Below, one piece after another: positions 53,878 to 63,440 of a DNA stretch of 64,000 nt (its first letter is position 1; each line of letters begins with the position of its first letter). Location of the stretch: assembly GCF_001468035.1 (NCBI RefSeq), contig NZ_LNZA01000001.1, forward strand, positions 620,001 to 684,000, in the 5' to 3' direction. The notes beneath the pieces were generated by a model. The model was not told where the DNA came from and searched no databases. It worked only from the letters and a program-made list of their open reading frames with translations. Source of the stretch: Legionella tucsonensis. GTDB lineage: Bacteria; Pseudomonadota; Gammaproteobacteria; Legionellales; Legionellaceae. A program made the position numbers and the translations under genes.

Positions 53878-54247
53878 TTGTTCTACCGTGTTGATTGTTT
53901 TAGGTTAAGGTTGACAATTCATTTAACAAATCCTCCGCTTTTGCGATGTGTTCGCGGTAATTTCATATTTGGGGATTTTAGAATTCCGCAAATATGCTGC
54001 GAAACGAGGTTGTGGAAGCGAATTGTCAACACACTTAAAAAACTTTGGCACAATCTTAGCAAAAAAACAGCGTATGTGCTAAGAAATAATGCTTGAATCC
54101 CGAATTTCGTGGTGACTCTGTTTAAAGTTTGCTATGATCCACAATTTTTAATGGTTTTTTTTAATAGATTTTTGATTACCTCCGTAGATTACTTAATGAA
54201 GTGAGTAGTCTGGGGAGTTTACGATAATTCAATGATAGGAGAATACA
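53878..54247. other. 370-bp region between divergent units
   Basis: It separates the pcm-like/tolC operon from kbl-tdh. It holds the 11-bp inverted repeat pair 53910-53920/54020-54030, a stem CTTAGCA...TGCTAAG near 54055-54083, and the GTG start context of kbl (AGGAG). No ORF of note. Confidence 0.5.
53910..54030. promoter_or_regulatory. Two 11-bp inverted sites between divergent operons
   Basis: GTTGACAATTC (53910-53920) and GAATTGTCAAC (54020-54030) are exact reverse complements 99 bases apart, enclosing an inner CATATTTG/CAAATATG pair. They lie upstream of the pcm-like gene and may be operator sites or the ends of a long stem. The TTGACA within each does not have a good -10 partner at standard spacing. 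Confidence 0.4.
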
Positions 54248-55432
54248 GTGCTTGAGCAATTTACTGATTATTTGCAAACTGAAATAGCGACACTTAAAAA
54301 TGAAGGCTTATATAAATCAGAGCGGGTTATTTCCAGTCAGCAACAAGCCGCTGTCACAGTAAATCATGAAGAAGTAATCAATCTATGTGCTAATAATTAT
54401 TTGGGTTTGGCCAATGATCCTCAACTTATTGCTGAAGGACAAAAAGCACTAGTTCAATACGGCTATGGTATGGCTTCCGTGCGTTTTATTTGTGGCACGC
54501 AAACGCCTCACAAACAGCTTGAGCAGAAAATCAGTCAATTTTTAAGCAAAGAAGATACGATATTATATTCTTCATGTTTTGATGCGAACACAGGTCTTTT
54601 TGAAACTTTATTGGGTGAAGAAGATGCGATTATTAGTGATGCATTAAATCATGCCAGTATTATTGACGGGATTCGACTCTGTAAAGCTGCGCGCTATCGA
54701 TATGCTAATAACGACATGAACGCTTTGGAAGAGCAATTGATCGCCACTAAAAATGCACGATTTCGTTTAATTGCTACAGACGGTGTTTTTTCCATGGATG
54801 GAGTTTTAGCAAATCTTCCTGCAATTTGTGAGTTAGCCGATAAATATGATGCCATGGTGATGGTTGACGATTCCCATGCCGTTGGTTTTATGGGTGAAAC
54901 TGGCCGTGGAACTCCAGAGCATTTTGGTGTCAGTGATCGTATAGATATTATTACAGGTACTCTAGGTAAAGCTTTAGGCGGTGCCTCAGGCGGGTATACT
55001 TCATCAAATCAAACCATAGTAGAGTGGTTGCGCCAACGTTCCAGACCCTACTTATTCTCAAATACCTTAGCTCCAGTGATCGCACATACTTCTTGTGTTG
55101 TTCTGGATAATTTGATGAAAAATAACCATTGGGCTGAGAAATTAAAACGTAACAGCCGTTATTTTCGCGAAGCTATGGCTCAATTAGGGTTTAAATTAAT
55201 TCCTGGAGAACATCCAATTATTCCTGTGATGTTGGGTGATGCCAGCTTGGCAGGGCGTATTGCGAATCGTTTGTTAGAGTTAGGTATCTATGTGGTTGGT
55301 TTTTCCTATCCTGTAGTACCTAAGGGTTTAGCGCGAATTCGCACTCAAATGTCAGCTGCACATGAGCTACATCATTTGGATAAAGCGATTGAGGCATTTG
55401 AAACTGTAGGTAAGGAATTTTCTGTTATTTAA
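54248..55432 (+). CDS. kbl: Glycine C-acetyltransferase (2-amino-3-ketobutyrate CoA ligase)
   Basis: This 394-aa PLP enzyme of the alpha-oxoamine synthase family has [18 protein letters not shown] near the start, [16 protein letters not shown] (207-222) and the Schiff-base Lys241 in [15 protein letters not shown]. It cleaves 2-amino-3-oxobutanoate with CoA to glycine and acetyl-CoA, the second step of threonine breakdown. GTG start with AGGAG upstream. It is followed 55 bp later by tdh, as in E. coli. Confidence 0.95.
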   Translation: MLEQFTDYLQTEIATLKNEGLYKSERVISSQQQAAVTVNHEEVINLCANNYLGLANDPQLIAEGQKALVQYGYGMASVRFICGTQTPHKQLEQKISQFLSKEDTILYSSCFDANTGLFETLLGEEDAIISDALNHASIIDGIRLCKAARYRYANNDMNALEEQLIATKNARFRLIATDGVFSMDGVLANLPAICELADKYDAMVMVDDSHAVGFMGETGRGTPEHFGVSDRIDIITGTLGKALGGASGGYTSSNQTIVEWLRQRSRPYLFSNTLAPVIAHTSCVVLDNLMKNNHWAEKLKRNSRYFREAMAQLGFKLIPGEHPIIPVMLGDASLAGRIANRLLELGIYVVGFSYPVVPKGLARIRTQMSAAHELHHLDKAIEAFETVGKEFSVI

Positions 55433-55441
55433 AGCAAAGTC

Positions 55442-55468
55442 ATCTTTTCTGAATCATACAGAGAAGAT
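55442..55468. other. Hairpin between kbl and tdh
   Basis: ATCTTTTCTG and CAGAGAAGAT (55442-55451 and 55459-55468) pair at 9 of 10 positions with a 7-base loop, followed by CTTATTTTG. It may attenuate or stabilise the operon message at the kbl-tdh junction. Confidence 0.35.
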
Positions 55469-55487
55469 CTTATTTTGAGGTACTTGT

Positions 55488-56510
55488 ATGAAATCATTAG
55501 TCAAGGCGAAAAAGGAACCTGGAATTTGGATGGAAGAGATAGCTATACCTGAATATGGCGTCAATGATGTATTAATTAAAGTGAAAAAAACAGCGATTTG
55601 CGGTACTGACATCCATATTTATTCCTGGGATGAATGGGCACAAGCAACTATCCCCGTACCTATGACGGTAGGCCATGAGTTTTATGGCGAAATTGTTGCC
55701 GTAGGCCAAGAAGTACAAGGACTTCATGAAGGACAGCGCGTTTCTGGTGAAGGGCACATAACCTGTGGTTTCTGCCGAAATTGCCGCGCAGGTAAACGCC
55801 ATCTTTGTCGCAATACTTTAGGTGTGGGTGTCAATAGACCAGGCTGTTTTGCAGAGTATTTATCTATACCTGCGAGTAATGTTATTGTCCTTCCTGATGA
55901 TATTACTGCAGAACAAGCTTCAATTCTTGACCCTTTTGGAAATGCTACTCACTGTGCTTTGGCTTTTGATGTCGTTGGTGAAGATGTATTGATTACTGGT
56001 GCTGGACCCATTGGTATTATGGCAGCTGCTATTGTAAGACATATAGGAGCGCGTCACGTAGTTATTACAGATGTGAATGATTATCGTTTGGAGTTGGCTC
56101 GAAAAATGGGCGTGACTCGCGCAGTAAATATTAAGTACGAAAAGCTTTCTGATGTAACTTCCGAGTTAGGAATGCTCGAAGGTTTTGATGTAGGTTTGGA
56201 GATGTCAGGAAATCCTATGGCCCTAAATGATATGATGAAAGCAATGAATCATGGTGGACATGTGGCTATGTTAGGTATTCCTCCTCAGGAAACAGCTATT
56301 GATTGGAATCAAGTTATTTTTAAAGGCCTCGTGATTAAAGGTATTTATGGACGTGAAATGTTTGAAACTTGGTATAAAATGATTGCCATGTTACAAAGCG
56401 GATTGGATATTTCACCCGTCATTACGCATCATTGCCCAGTTGATGAGTACCAACATGCATTTCAAATTATGGCATCAGGTCAATCAGGTAAAGTAGTTCT
56501 TGATTGGTAG
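55488..56510 (+). CDS. tdh: L-threonine 3-dehydrogenase
   Basis: This 340-aa zinc-dependent MDR enzyme has [17 protein letters not shown] (catalytic Cys38 region), [10 protein letters not shown], the four-Cys structural zinc loop [15 protein letters not shown] (about 93-107), and [19 protein letters not shown] for NAD binding. It oxidises threonine to 2-amino-3-oxobutanoate, which Kbl from the preceding gene cleaves. Together they convert threonine to glycine. GAGG precedes the ATG, and a palindrome follows. Confidence 0.95.
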   Translation: MKSLVKAKKEPGIWMEEIAIPEYGVNDVLIKVKKTAICGTDIHIYSWDEWAQATIPVPMTVGHEFYGEIVAVGQEVQGLHEGQRVSGEGHITCGFCRNCRAGKRHLCRNTLGVGVNRPGCFAEYLSIPASNVIVLPDDITAEQASILDPFGNATHCALAFDVVGEDVLITGAGPIGIMAAAIVRHIGARHVVITDVNDYRLELARKMGVTRAVNIKYEKLSDVTSELGMLEGFDVGLEMSGNPMALNDMMKAMNHGGHVAMLGIPPQETAIDWNQVIFKGLVIKGIYGREMFETWYKMIAMLQSGLDISPVITHHCPVDEYQHAFQIMASGQSGKVVLDW

Positions 56511-56574
56511 AAAACAAGTAAGTAATCGGGTTGAAGTACAATTATCACTCGGAAATATCAAACATCATTTTTCT

Positions 56575-56602
56575 CCCGGGTTACGGCTGTGCCTCACCCA
56601 GG
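56575..56602. repeat. CCCGGGTTA/CACCCAGG imperfect palindrome
   Basis: CCCGGGT (56575-56581) pairs with ACCCAGG (56596-56602) with one mismatch; the spacer is TACGGCTGTGCCTC. A diverged copy of the dispersed palindrome family, between tdh and ettA. Confidence 0.5.
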
Positions 56603-56635
56603 TTATAAAGACAGTTTTAAAAAGGCGGAGCAGTT

Positions 56636-58309
56636 ATGTCACAATATATTTTTACCATGAATCGTGTCAGCAAAATTGTTGAAAATCAGCGGTTTATTTT
56701 AAAAGATATTTCATTAAGTTTTTTTCCTGGCGCTAAAATTGGTGTTTTAGGATTGAATGGTTCGGGTAAGTCAACTTTATTACGTATTATGGCGGGTGTT
56801 GACACTCAATATGAAGGAGAAGCAAGACCACAACCAGGAATTAAAATCGGTTATCTTGAGCAAGAGCCTCAATTGGATCTAGATAAAACAGTACGAGAAG
56901 TTGTTGAAGAGGGCGTAAAAGATATGAAAGAAAAACTCGCCCGCTTTGACGAAATCAGCATGCGTTTTGCAGAGCCAATGAACGATGATGAAATGAACAA
57001 TTTACTTGCTGAGCAAGGTGAATTGCAAAATGCTATTGAGACAGGCGGCGGTTGGGATTTGGATAGAAAACTCGACGTTGCTGCCGATGCATTGCGACTA
57101 CCTGATTGGGATGCTGTTGTAGGTAAATTATCTGGAGGTGAGCGTCGCCGGGTAGCATTATGTCGTTTGTTGCTTTCCAATCCGGATATGTTGTTACTTG
57201 ATGAACCGACCAACCATTTGGATGCAGAATCTGTAGCTTGGTTAGAGCATTACCTTGAAGGTTTTCCAGGAACAGTCGTCGCAATTACCCACGATCGATA
57301 TTTCTTGGATAACGCTGCAGAATGGATATTGGAACTGGATCGTGGTGAAGGAATACCTTACAAAGGAAATTACTCTTCATGGCTTGAACAGAAAGAAGCG
57401 CGTTTAGAGATGGAGCAAAAACAAGAAGATGCTCATATGCGTGCAATGAAAGCAGAATTAGAGTGGGTACGTACTTCACCTAAAGGACGTCATGCGAAAA
57501 ATAAGGCACGTCTTGCTCGATTTGAAGAAATGAATTCAAAAGAATTTCAAAAGCGTAATGAAACCAATGAAATATATATCCCACCTGGTGAGCGTTTGGG
57601 TGAACTGGTTCTTGAAGGGGAGAAAATTACAAAATCATTTGGTGATCGAATCTTAATTGAAAATTTAGATTTTAAACTTCCTAAAGGCGGTATCCTAGGG
57701 ATTATTGGTCCTAACGGGGCAGGTAAGTCTACATTCTTGAAAATGATTACCGGTCAGGAAGAGCCTGATGATGGAGTGATTCGTGTTGGTGAAACGGTTC
57801 AATTATCTTATGTAGATCAGATGCGTGATGAATTAAATCCCAATAAAACAGTATGGGAAGAAATTTCTGGTGGCCATGACATCATGCAAGTAGGAAGTTT
57901 TCAAATGCCTTCACGTGCTTATGTGGGACGTTTCAACTTTAAGGGTGCGGATCAACAAAAGAAAATGGCTCAACTTTCTGGAGGGGAGCGTAATCGTGTT
58001 CATTTGGCAAAATTACTGAAAAGTGGTGGGAATGTATTATTGCTTGACGAGCCCAGTAATGATTTGGATGTCGAGACTTTACGCGCTTTGGAAGATGCAA
58101 TTCTCAATTTCCCTGGTTGTGTTATTGTGATTTCGCATGATCGATGGTTTCTAGATAGAATTTGTACTCATCTAATGGCTTTCGAAGGCGATTCCCAAAT
58201 TACCTTTATTGAAGGAAATTACAGTGATTATGAAGCGGATCGAAGACGTCGTTTGGGTGATGCAGCAGATAGACCATCTCGAATTAAATACAGAAAATTA
58301 GAGTCCTAA
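56636..58309 (+). CDS. ettA: Energy-dependent translational throttle protein (ABC-F ATPase)
   Basis: This 557-aa protein has the length of EttA (555 aa in E. coli). It has two ABC ATPase domains: Walker A GLNGSGKST (39-47) with LSGGERRRVALCRLL, and GPNGAGKST with LSGGERNRVHLAKLL. There is no transmembrane domain. The linker contains the arm (NLLAEQGELQ region) and the basic segment RTSPKGRHAKNKARLARF characteristic of EttA. It binds the ribosomal E site and couples translation to the ATP:ADP ratio. A GGCGGAG Shine-Dalgarno is present. Confidence 0.95.
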   Translation: MSQYIFTMNRVSKIVENQRFILKDISLSFFPGAKIGVLGLNGSGKSTLLRIMAGVDTQYEGEARPQPGIKIGYLEQEPQLDLDKTVREVVEEGVKDMKEKLARFDEISMRFAEPMNDDEMNNLLAEQGELQNAIETGGGWDLDRKLDVAADALRLPDWDAVVGKLSGGERRRVALCRLLLSNPDMLLLDEPTNHLDAESVAWLEHYLEGFPGTVVAITHDRYFLDNAAEWILELDRGEGIPYKGNYSSWLEQKEARLEMEQKQEDAHMRAMKAELEWVRTSPKGRHAKNKARLARFEEMNSKEFQKRNETNEIYIPPGERLGELVLEGEKITKSFGDRILIENLDFKLPKGGILGIIGPNGAGKSTFLKMITGQEEPDDGVIRVGETVQLSYVDQMRDELNPNKTVWEEISGGHDIMQVGSFQMPSRAYVGRFNFKGADQQKKMAQLSGGERNRVHLAKLLKSGGNVLLLDEPSNDLDVETLRALEDAILNFPGCVIVISHDRWFLDRICTHLMAFEGDSQITFIEGNYSDYEADRRRRLGDAADRPSRIKYRKLES

Positions 58310-58422
58310 ATTTCAATCGACTGTATGAATGCTGTAGATTTTGGTGAACAAGTTCAAGGAGCAGTGCGTAAGGAAAAATAAGTGATTTTAAGAAAGTATT
58401 ATTCTAGTGGAGATAAAATTTA

Positions 58423-59037
58423 ATGAATAAGTTGTTTTGGGCAGGTTTGTTACTGTGTATTGGTGGGTTAACATCCTGTGTTGAAAATGATCCATCTACT
58501 TTAATTACTGATGATGCAGGTTATGTGCATCGGACGATTCATTATACAAAAGACAAACGGGGTCGTGATTATTATCCTCAGAAGATTCAGGCAACAGGTG
58601 AGAAACGTTTTATTTTCGATCCGAAGGTTTCTGCATGGGCAGCTTATGATGAAGAAGGTAATCGTTTACTGACAGGTGGAGGATCAGCAGGTATTGATGT
58701 ATGTGACGAAAATTCAAATCAATCATGTAGAACTGTTACCGGTACTTTTAAAGTTTATAATCGCAGAGGGGTTGATTGTAAGTCAGGGGAATATCCTGTA
58801 GATACTAAAGGTGGTGCAAGAATGCCTTATTGTACCTACTTTTATCAAGGATATACCATCCATGCCGCATACGAAGTTCCTGAACATCCATCAAGCCATG
58901 GTTGTGTGCGTATTTTCCCAAGTGCTGCCAAGTGGTTAAGTGAAAACTTTTTCCAAATAGGTACAAAAGTCATTGTATTAGAATACCCCAGTGAGTCCGG
59001 AACCAATAAACCCGTTGTATCTGCAAAGTTAAGGTAA
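58423..59037 (+). CDS. L,D-transpeptidase (YkuD) lipoprotein
   Basis: This 204-aa protein has a lipoprotein signal (LTSC, lipid Cys19). A YkuD catalytic domain follows: TGTFKVYNRRG and YFYQGYTIHAAYEVP, then HPSSHGCVRIFP with the nucleophile Cys161 and its His. These periplasmic enzymes form 3-3 cross-links in peptidoglycan or attach lipoproteins to it. Additional cysteines at about 94, 102, 119 and 137 could form a disulfide. A palindrome that may end transcription follows at 59061. Confidence 0.88.
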   Translation: MNKLFWAGLLLCIGGLTSCVENDPSTLITDDAGYVHRTIHYTKDKRGRDYYPQKIQATGEKRFIFDPKVSAWAAYDEEGNRLLTGGGSAGIDVCDENSNQSCRTVTGTFKVYNRRGVDCKSGEYPVDTKGGARMPYCTYFYQGYTIHAAYEVPEHPSSHGCVRIFPSAAKWLSENFFQIGTKVIVLEYPSESGTNKPVVSAKLR

Positions 59038-59060
59038 GTTATCTTAATCAAATCTTTTCT

Positions 59061-59091
59061 AACCTGGGTGAAGCGTCGCAAAGCCCAGGTT
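59061..59091. repeat. AACCTGGG/CCCAGGTT palindrome
   Basis: AACCTGGG (59061-59068) pairs with CCCAGGTT (59084-59091) around TGAAGCGTCGCAAAG, followed by TGTTTGACTT. It lies between convergent genes and probably serves both as terminator. Member of the dispersed family. Confidence 0.65.
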
Positions 59092-59162
59092 TGTTTGACT
59101 TCAAATAGGGTTTAGGCGTACTTAACCCAGGATTTTTTCTCACCAAGAAAGACTATACCAAA

Positions 59163-60056
59163 TTAAGGAGTATTAGGTGGAAGTGAGGGTTGTGTAGATC
59201 GATTTTCTGGCAAAGTAGGCTGTCCAGGAGTTACAGGCGTTGGGGTTGCCGAAGGATTTGCAGAAGTTGGCTGTGTTGACGTAGTAGGAGACGTAGCTGG
59301 AGTTGTTGGTGTAGTCGCTGCAGGTGCAGTTGTTGTCGGTGTGGTTGTTTCTGGTGCAGTTCCTGGGGTTGTTGTTTCAATGTTTGGATTCATGACCGTA
59401 GCTGGGTTTGGGTTAAAATCGGGAGGTAGTTTTTGAGTTACTGTCCCTCTTGGAGCAGCAATCATCTGAGTAATTCCCAAATCTCCAGTTATCTTACGTC
59501 CTATAGTTACATCAACACTGAGTAATTGTGTTACTTTTTCTTGATCATTTTGATAAACAACTTGCAGTGGTAAATTAATTTTCCATTGATTGTCTTTTGC
59601 TTCTGTTATTGTAACTTGTCCCATTACTTGACTGCTTACAGTCAGTTTTTGTGATTTAATGGCTTCTAAATTACCTGATTTTTGTAATGCTGTATTAAAA
59701 CCAGTCCATCCTTGCTCAGTAAAGCAGGGTTGTAATTTTTGCAGTTGGGAATCTAAATTATTTGGATTAAAGTCAAAAGCTTGGCTAACAGCTTTTTCGG
59801 CCCATTTCATAACCAATGATTGATCAATGGTTTTGGTATCTGGAGAAATTTTATACTCACAATTGATGGGGGCGGCTGGTGCTGGTGCTGGATTTACGGA
59901 AGGTAAATTTTGGCCAGGAGGAGTAGGTGTAGCGGGTATTGGTTGCATGGCACCTGGGGTTTGAGGAGCAGGTGTCGTTGCTGACTGAGTAACATCAGCA
60001 TGTACTTGGGTACCAATCAGAGTAAAAAGGGTACCCCAGAGTAATGTGTTCTTCAT
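59163..60056 (-). CDS. Secreted IcmL/DotI-like protein with Pro/Thr-rich tail
   Basis: This 297-aa protein has a signal peptide (cleavage after VHA, about residue 20). A Pro-rich linker runs from about 25 to 65. A domain follows with VMKWAEKAVSQAFDFNPNNL, then QGWTGFNTALQKSGNLEAIK and QVVYQNDQEKVTQ. This is the periplasmic fold of IcmL/DotI, a core component of the Dot/Icm apparatus, but the membrane anchor of IcmL is replaced by a cleaved signal. The last 85 residues are Pro/Thr-rich low complexity. It may be a variant of, or decoy for, the real IcmL; such paralogues occur in Legionella. It lies 12 bp downstream of the HutG-like gene. Confidence 0.72.
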   Translation of the reverse strand: MKNTLLWGTLFTLIGTQVHADVTQSATTPAPQTPGAMQPIPATPTPPGQNLPSVNPAPAPAAPINCEYKISPDTKTIDQSLVMKWAEKAVSQAFDFNPNNLDSQLQKLQPCFTEQGWTGFNTALQKSGNLEAIKSQKLTVSSQVMGQVTITEAKDNQWKINLPLQVVYQNDQEKVTQLLSVDVTIGRKITGDLGITQMIAAPRGTVTQKLPPDFNPNPATVMNPNIETTTPGTAPETTTPTTTAPAATTPTTPATSPTTSTQPTSANPSATPTPVTPGQPTLPENRSTQPSLPPNTP

Positions 60057-60068
60057 GAAATTGACTCC

Positions 60069-61028
60069 TTAAATAGTATGTAGCAATTCTGCGATAATAA
60101 GGGCCGCCAGTCTAGCAGTTTTTTGTTCGTGATCCAAAGGCGGTGACAGTTCAGCAACATCAAAACTAACTACTTTGCCACTTTGAATAATGTATTTCAA
60201 GAGCGGTAAAATTTGCCAAGGGCTAAGCCCCAACGGTTGTGGTGCACTGACGCCTGGGGCAAATGATTCTGCTAAAACATCCAAGCATAGAGTCAGATAA
60301 ATATGATCTAGATTGAGCATGAAATCATCAAGAAAAGCTAAATGCCAGGCTAAGCTGTTCGCATATAACTCTTCTGCAGTCAGATAATTAACATTAAGCT
60401 CATCAGCTCGCTCAAAAAGGGAGGGGGTATTTCCCATTTTTTGGATTCCAATACAGCAATAATGAAATGGCTGATTATTTTCTTTACAATAGGCTGCTAT
60501 TTGCGAGAAGGGAGTTCCCGATGTGCCTGGTTGATTTTTTTGATGAGGTCTTAAATCAAAATGGGCATCAAAATTAATAATACCCAATTTGGTATAATGA
60601 GGTGCCAAGCCTTGATAATGTGCCCACGCAATTTCATGTCCTCCACCAAAGGCAACAGTTTGATGACCTTGTTGATGGCAAAAACTGATTAAATTGGCAA
60701 ATTGCGCTTGTGCAGTTTCCAGTTCATTCTCTTCACAAAAAATGGTACCCAAGTCAAAAAGAGGCTTATCTATGAAGCAAGGCAATTTTGCCAATTGCGT
60801 TTTGATTTGATCGGGTCCTAATTTTGCTCCGGGCCTACCCATATTTCGACGAACACCTGCATCACTGGCGAAGCCAAGGAAAACAGTTTTTTTCTCTTTG
60901 GTAATGAGATCGGTTTGTTCCACAGGAAAAATAATTTTTTGAAAGAAGCGTTCTGCATTGATAGTATCTTTTCTACCTTGCCAAAGTGCAGGATTGGCTC
61001 GTTGGTAATTGGAAAGATGTTCAAACAT
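60069..61028 (-). CDS. Formimidoylglutamase/agmatinase-like ureohydrolase
   Basis: This 319-aa protein of the arginase superfamily has metal ligands His131 in FGGGHEIAWAH, Asp154, His156 and Asp158 in INFDAHFDLRP, and the final pair in LCLDVLAESFAPGVSAP. DVAELSPPLD lies near the end. The APGVSAPQPLG loop follows formimidoylglutamase (HutG) more than agmatinase. The reaction would then be the last step of histidine degradation, giving glutamate and formamide, but no other hut gene is in the window. An AGGGGAG Shine-Dalgarno is present. Downstream gene is the IcmL-like protein, so the two are probably co-transcribed. Confidence 0.82.
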   Translation of the reverse strand: MFEHLSNYQRANPALWQGRKDTINAERFFQKIIFPVEQTDLITKEKKTVFLGFASDAGVRRNMGRPGAKLGPDQIKTQLAKLPCFIDKPLFDLGTIFCEENELETAQAQFANLISFCHQQGHQTVAFGGGHEIAWAHYQGLAPHYTKLGIINFDAHFDLRPHQKNQPGTSGTPFSQIAAYCKENNQPFHYCCIGIQKMGNTPSLFERADELNVNYLTAEELYANSLAWHLAFLDDFMLNLDHIYLTLCLDVLAESFAPGVSAPQPLGLSPWQILPLLKYIIQSGKVVSFDVAELSPPLDHEQKTARLAALIIAELLHTI

Positions 61029-61092
61029 TTAATTCTCCCCTATGTAATTCACTCTTGCATTCTCTAAATAAAATCAAGTCCTAATTCTGAGT

Positions 61093-61500
61093 TTAAATGC
61101 AATTAATGGCCACTACTTTAGAATAATTTGCATTATAAGTCACCGTACAGCTTTTTGCTCCATCAGGAAGTTTACGAATCAATTGAATTTTAGTATGTGT
61201 ATAGTCACATGCAACCCAAATCTCTTGTTTACCAAATGTCCAAGTCAGTTTTTTAACTTTAGAGTTTTCATGATCGGGTGCAAGACTTGCATTTTCTTTA
61301 GGATGACCCGAATAAAAAGTAATGCGAGCAAATTGCTGAATACCATTCAACTTATCTGTAAATACATCCCAATCTTTTATTTCATGTTGTAACGATTGAT
61401 TCGTTTGAATGACCTGTGGGCATTGTATTTTACCGGCATATGCTGAGTGATATAAAAGAGCTAATCCACAAAGAAAGTTGATACAAACAGGAACTTTCAT
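61093..61500 (-). CDS. Secreted STY0301-family-like protein
   Basis: This 135-aa protein has a signal peptide (cleavage after AYA, about residue 22). A small beta-rich domain follows, with VACDYTHTKIQLIRKL and SCTVTYNANYSKV and four cysteines that may pair (IQCPQ, VACDY, KSCTV and NCI). It follows the STY0301 family pattern, uncharacterised periplasmic proteins of Gammaproteobacteria. GAGG precedes the ATG. It may be the first gene of the unit running through the HutG-like and IcmL-like genes. Confidence 0.68.
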   Translation of the reverse strand: MKVPVCINFLCGLALLYHSAYAGKIQCPQVIQTNQSLQHEIKDWDVFTDKLNGIQQFARITFYSGHPKENASLAPDHENSKVKKLTWTFGKQEIWVACDYTHTKIQLIRKLPDGAKSCTVTYNANYSKVVAINCI

Positions 61501-61710
61501 TAATCTACCTCAGGTATTATTTATTGGATTTATTATAACATGATGACGCCATCTCAATAGAATTCTTGCATCACCTATATCTTTTTCTTTATTGCTTTGT
61601 TATCACTGTTCATTTACTGCATGTAAACTCTGCTCCGAAGTAGCGATGTCTTGCACTAAAGCAAAATCTACAGGTTATACAAGAGTACTATTAGCCCTGC
61701 CTTTATTTTT

Positions 61711-63249
61711 CTAGCTCAGTTGTTTTTTCGCTAAGGCTCTCAATGTCTTGCGATCAATTTTTCCTGTAAAACCATAGGGCAATTGATCCATAATAATGAT
61801 TTGATAAGGACGTTTGTTCGTCGGGAGCGATTCATTAATCCAATCCATTAATGCCTGAGCGGTTAATTGGTTACTCTTAACTTTAAGCACTACATAAACG
61901 ATAATTTTATCATTATTTTTTTTATTAGGATTAGCTAAAGCAATTGCAGCAGCTTCTTTAACCGCATCATGTTGATAAAAGATATTTTCAATCTCCATGG
62001 GAGAAATAAGTTCTCTTCCACATCGAATGATATCCACTTTACGACTTACGAACCAGTAATATCCCTCTTCATCTTGATAAGCAAGATCTCCTGTATGAAA
62101 CCAGCCATTCTTTATAGTTTTTGTTGTCAATGCGGTATCTTGCCAATAACCGGAACACATACTCTCACCACGCACAATGATTTCGCCTGTTTTATATGGT
62201 TTTAAAATAGGTTCCTCTTTTTCATCAATTAATTGCATTTCCATGCCTGCTATAGGCAATCCAATCGAACCAGTTTTCTTTTTTCCATAGGGGGGATTCA
62301 TTGAGTAGATCTGAAGTTCGGACATACCACATCCTTCAGTAATTTCAATGTGGAATAGTAAGTTAAATTTTTCCTGGAGAAAAACAGGTGTTGCATCGCC
62401 GCCGGAAAAGCAAAAATTGAGTGTATTGATTTCATAATCTAAAAGCTCAGCATGATGAATGAGCTCAAGGTAAAGTTTGGGAAATCCATAGATTTTGGTA
62501 ATTCTATGTAGGTGAAGTTTTGCTAATATTTCCTTAGGATCAAAACTGGGTAATAGCACTACAGTAGCTCCAACAGCGTGAAAAGGTAAAATTTGCGAGC
62601 CAAGACCAATCAAATAGCATACTGGAAACATTACTAATGTTTGATCGCTTTGATTAATCTGAATTTGCGTTATTTGGTTGTGCGTACCGTGACTGAGGCT
62701 TTGATGACTATGTACAACAGTTTTGGGTAATCCTGTCGTGCCTGATGTAAAAAAAAGCAGAGCCGGTTTTTCCAATTCAATTTCAGTTGTTGCAACGGAC
62801 GTATTCATGGGTAAAAGTAATTCTTGAAAGTCCAGGACTCCAGAATAGCGATTTGCTTCTGAAGTAAGATAGCATTCATTAATCTCTTTTAATATTTTTT
62901 CATCATTAAGTAGCTGTTTAAAATAATCTGAAGTGGTTATAAAAATACGTGCTTCACTGTGTTTCAGTACGTAGTGAATTAACTCATTATTAAATTGAAT
63001 ATTAACAGGGACTGCTATAGCTCCTATCATAAAGCAAGCATAGTAACATAAAATAATTTCAATACTGTTTGGTAAAAGAAAAGCAACACAATCTCCTTTT
63101 GAGATACCTTTTTCTAAAAAAGAAGTCGCAAGATGCTGAGTTAATTCATAAAGTTCCTGATAGGTATAACACTTTTGATGAATAACTAAGGCAATTTTAT
63201 CAGGAAACTTTTCTGCTGATTTACTGAGTAATGTACTTAATCGATACAT
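61711..63249 (-). CDS. AMP-dependent acyl/aryl-CoA synthetase
   Basis: This 512-aa adenylate-forming enzyme (ANL superfamily) has the P-loop LLFFTSGTTGLPK (about 164-176) and IGLPIAGMEMQ. GWFHTGDLAY supplies the ATP-contacting Asp, GRELISPMEIE is the hinge, and GFTGKIDRKTL supplies the C-terminal catalytic Lys. The sequence resembles medium-chain acyl- or aryl-CoA ligases; the acid is unknown. It is divergent from a short-chain dehydrogenase, suggesting one small metabolic unit. A promoter-like sequence lies at 63331-63358. Confidence 0.88.
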   Translation of the reverse strand: MYRLSTLLSKSAEKFPDKIALVIHQKCYTYQELYELTQHLATSFLEKGISKGDCVAFLLPNSIEIILCYYACFMIGAIAVPVNIQFNNELIHYVLKHSEARIFITTSDYFKQLLNDEKILKEINECYLTSEANRYSGVLDFQELLLPMNTSVATTEIELEKPALLFFTSGTTGLPKTVVHSHQSLSHGTHNQITQIQINQSDQTLVMFPVCYLIGLGSQILPFHAVGATVVLLPSFDPKEILAKLHLHRITKIYGFPKLYLELIHHAELLDYEINTLNFCFSGGDATPVFLQEKFNLLFHIEITEGCGMSELQIYSMNPPYGKKKTGSIGLPIAGMEMQLIDEKEEPILKPYKTGEIIVRGESMCSGYWQDTALTTKTIKNGWFHTGDLAYQDEEGYYWFVSRKVDIIRCGRELISPMEIENIFYQHDAVKEAAAIALANPNKKNNDKIIVYVVLKVKSNQLTAQALMDWINESLPTNKRPYQIIIMDQLPYGFTGKIDRKTLRALAKKQLS

Positions 63250-63330
63250 AGATACAATCCTTAAAGTAGTTTTCTCTATGAACTTCTAAGATCGTAAAAA
63301 TCGAGATCAACACAGATTTATTGCTTACAA

Positions 63331-63358
63331 TTTATAATAAAATTCCTTTATCTGGCAA
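63331..63358 (-). promoter_or_regulatory. Likely sigma-70-type promoter of the acyl-CoA synthetase gene
   Basis: On the minus strand TTGCCA (63353-63358) and TATAAA (63331-63336) are separated by 16 bases, giving an mRNA leader of about 75 bases before the ATG. Matches to consensus are 4 of 6 to 5 of 6 per box; no start-site data. Confidence 0.4.
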
Positions 63359-63440
63359 TGCATGCGCATAAAATTATGCCAAGTTTGTTCAATGTCTGAT
63401 ATTATCTGCGCATGGCAAATCAAAAGAGTAAGAGGACACT

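Noticed and set aside
57033-57479. Minus-strand ORFs over ettA
   Set aside because: They overlap completely conserved ABC-F motifs on the plus strand and have no ribosome-binding site.
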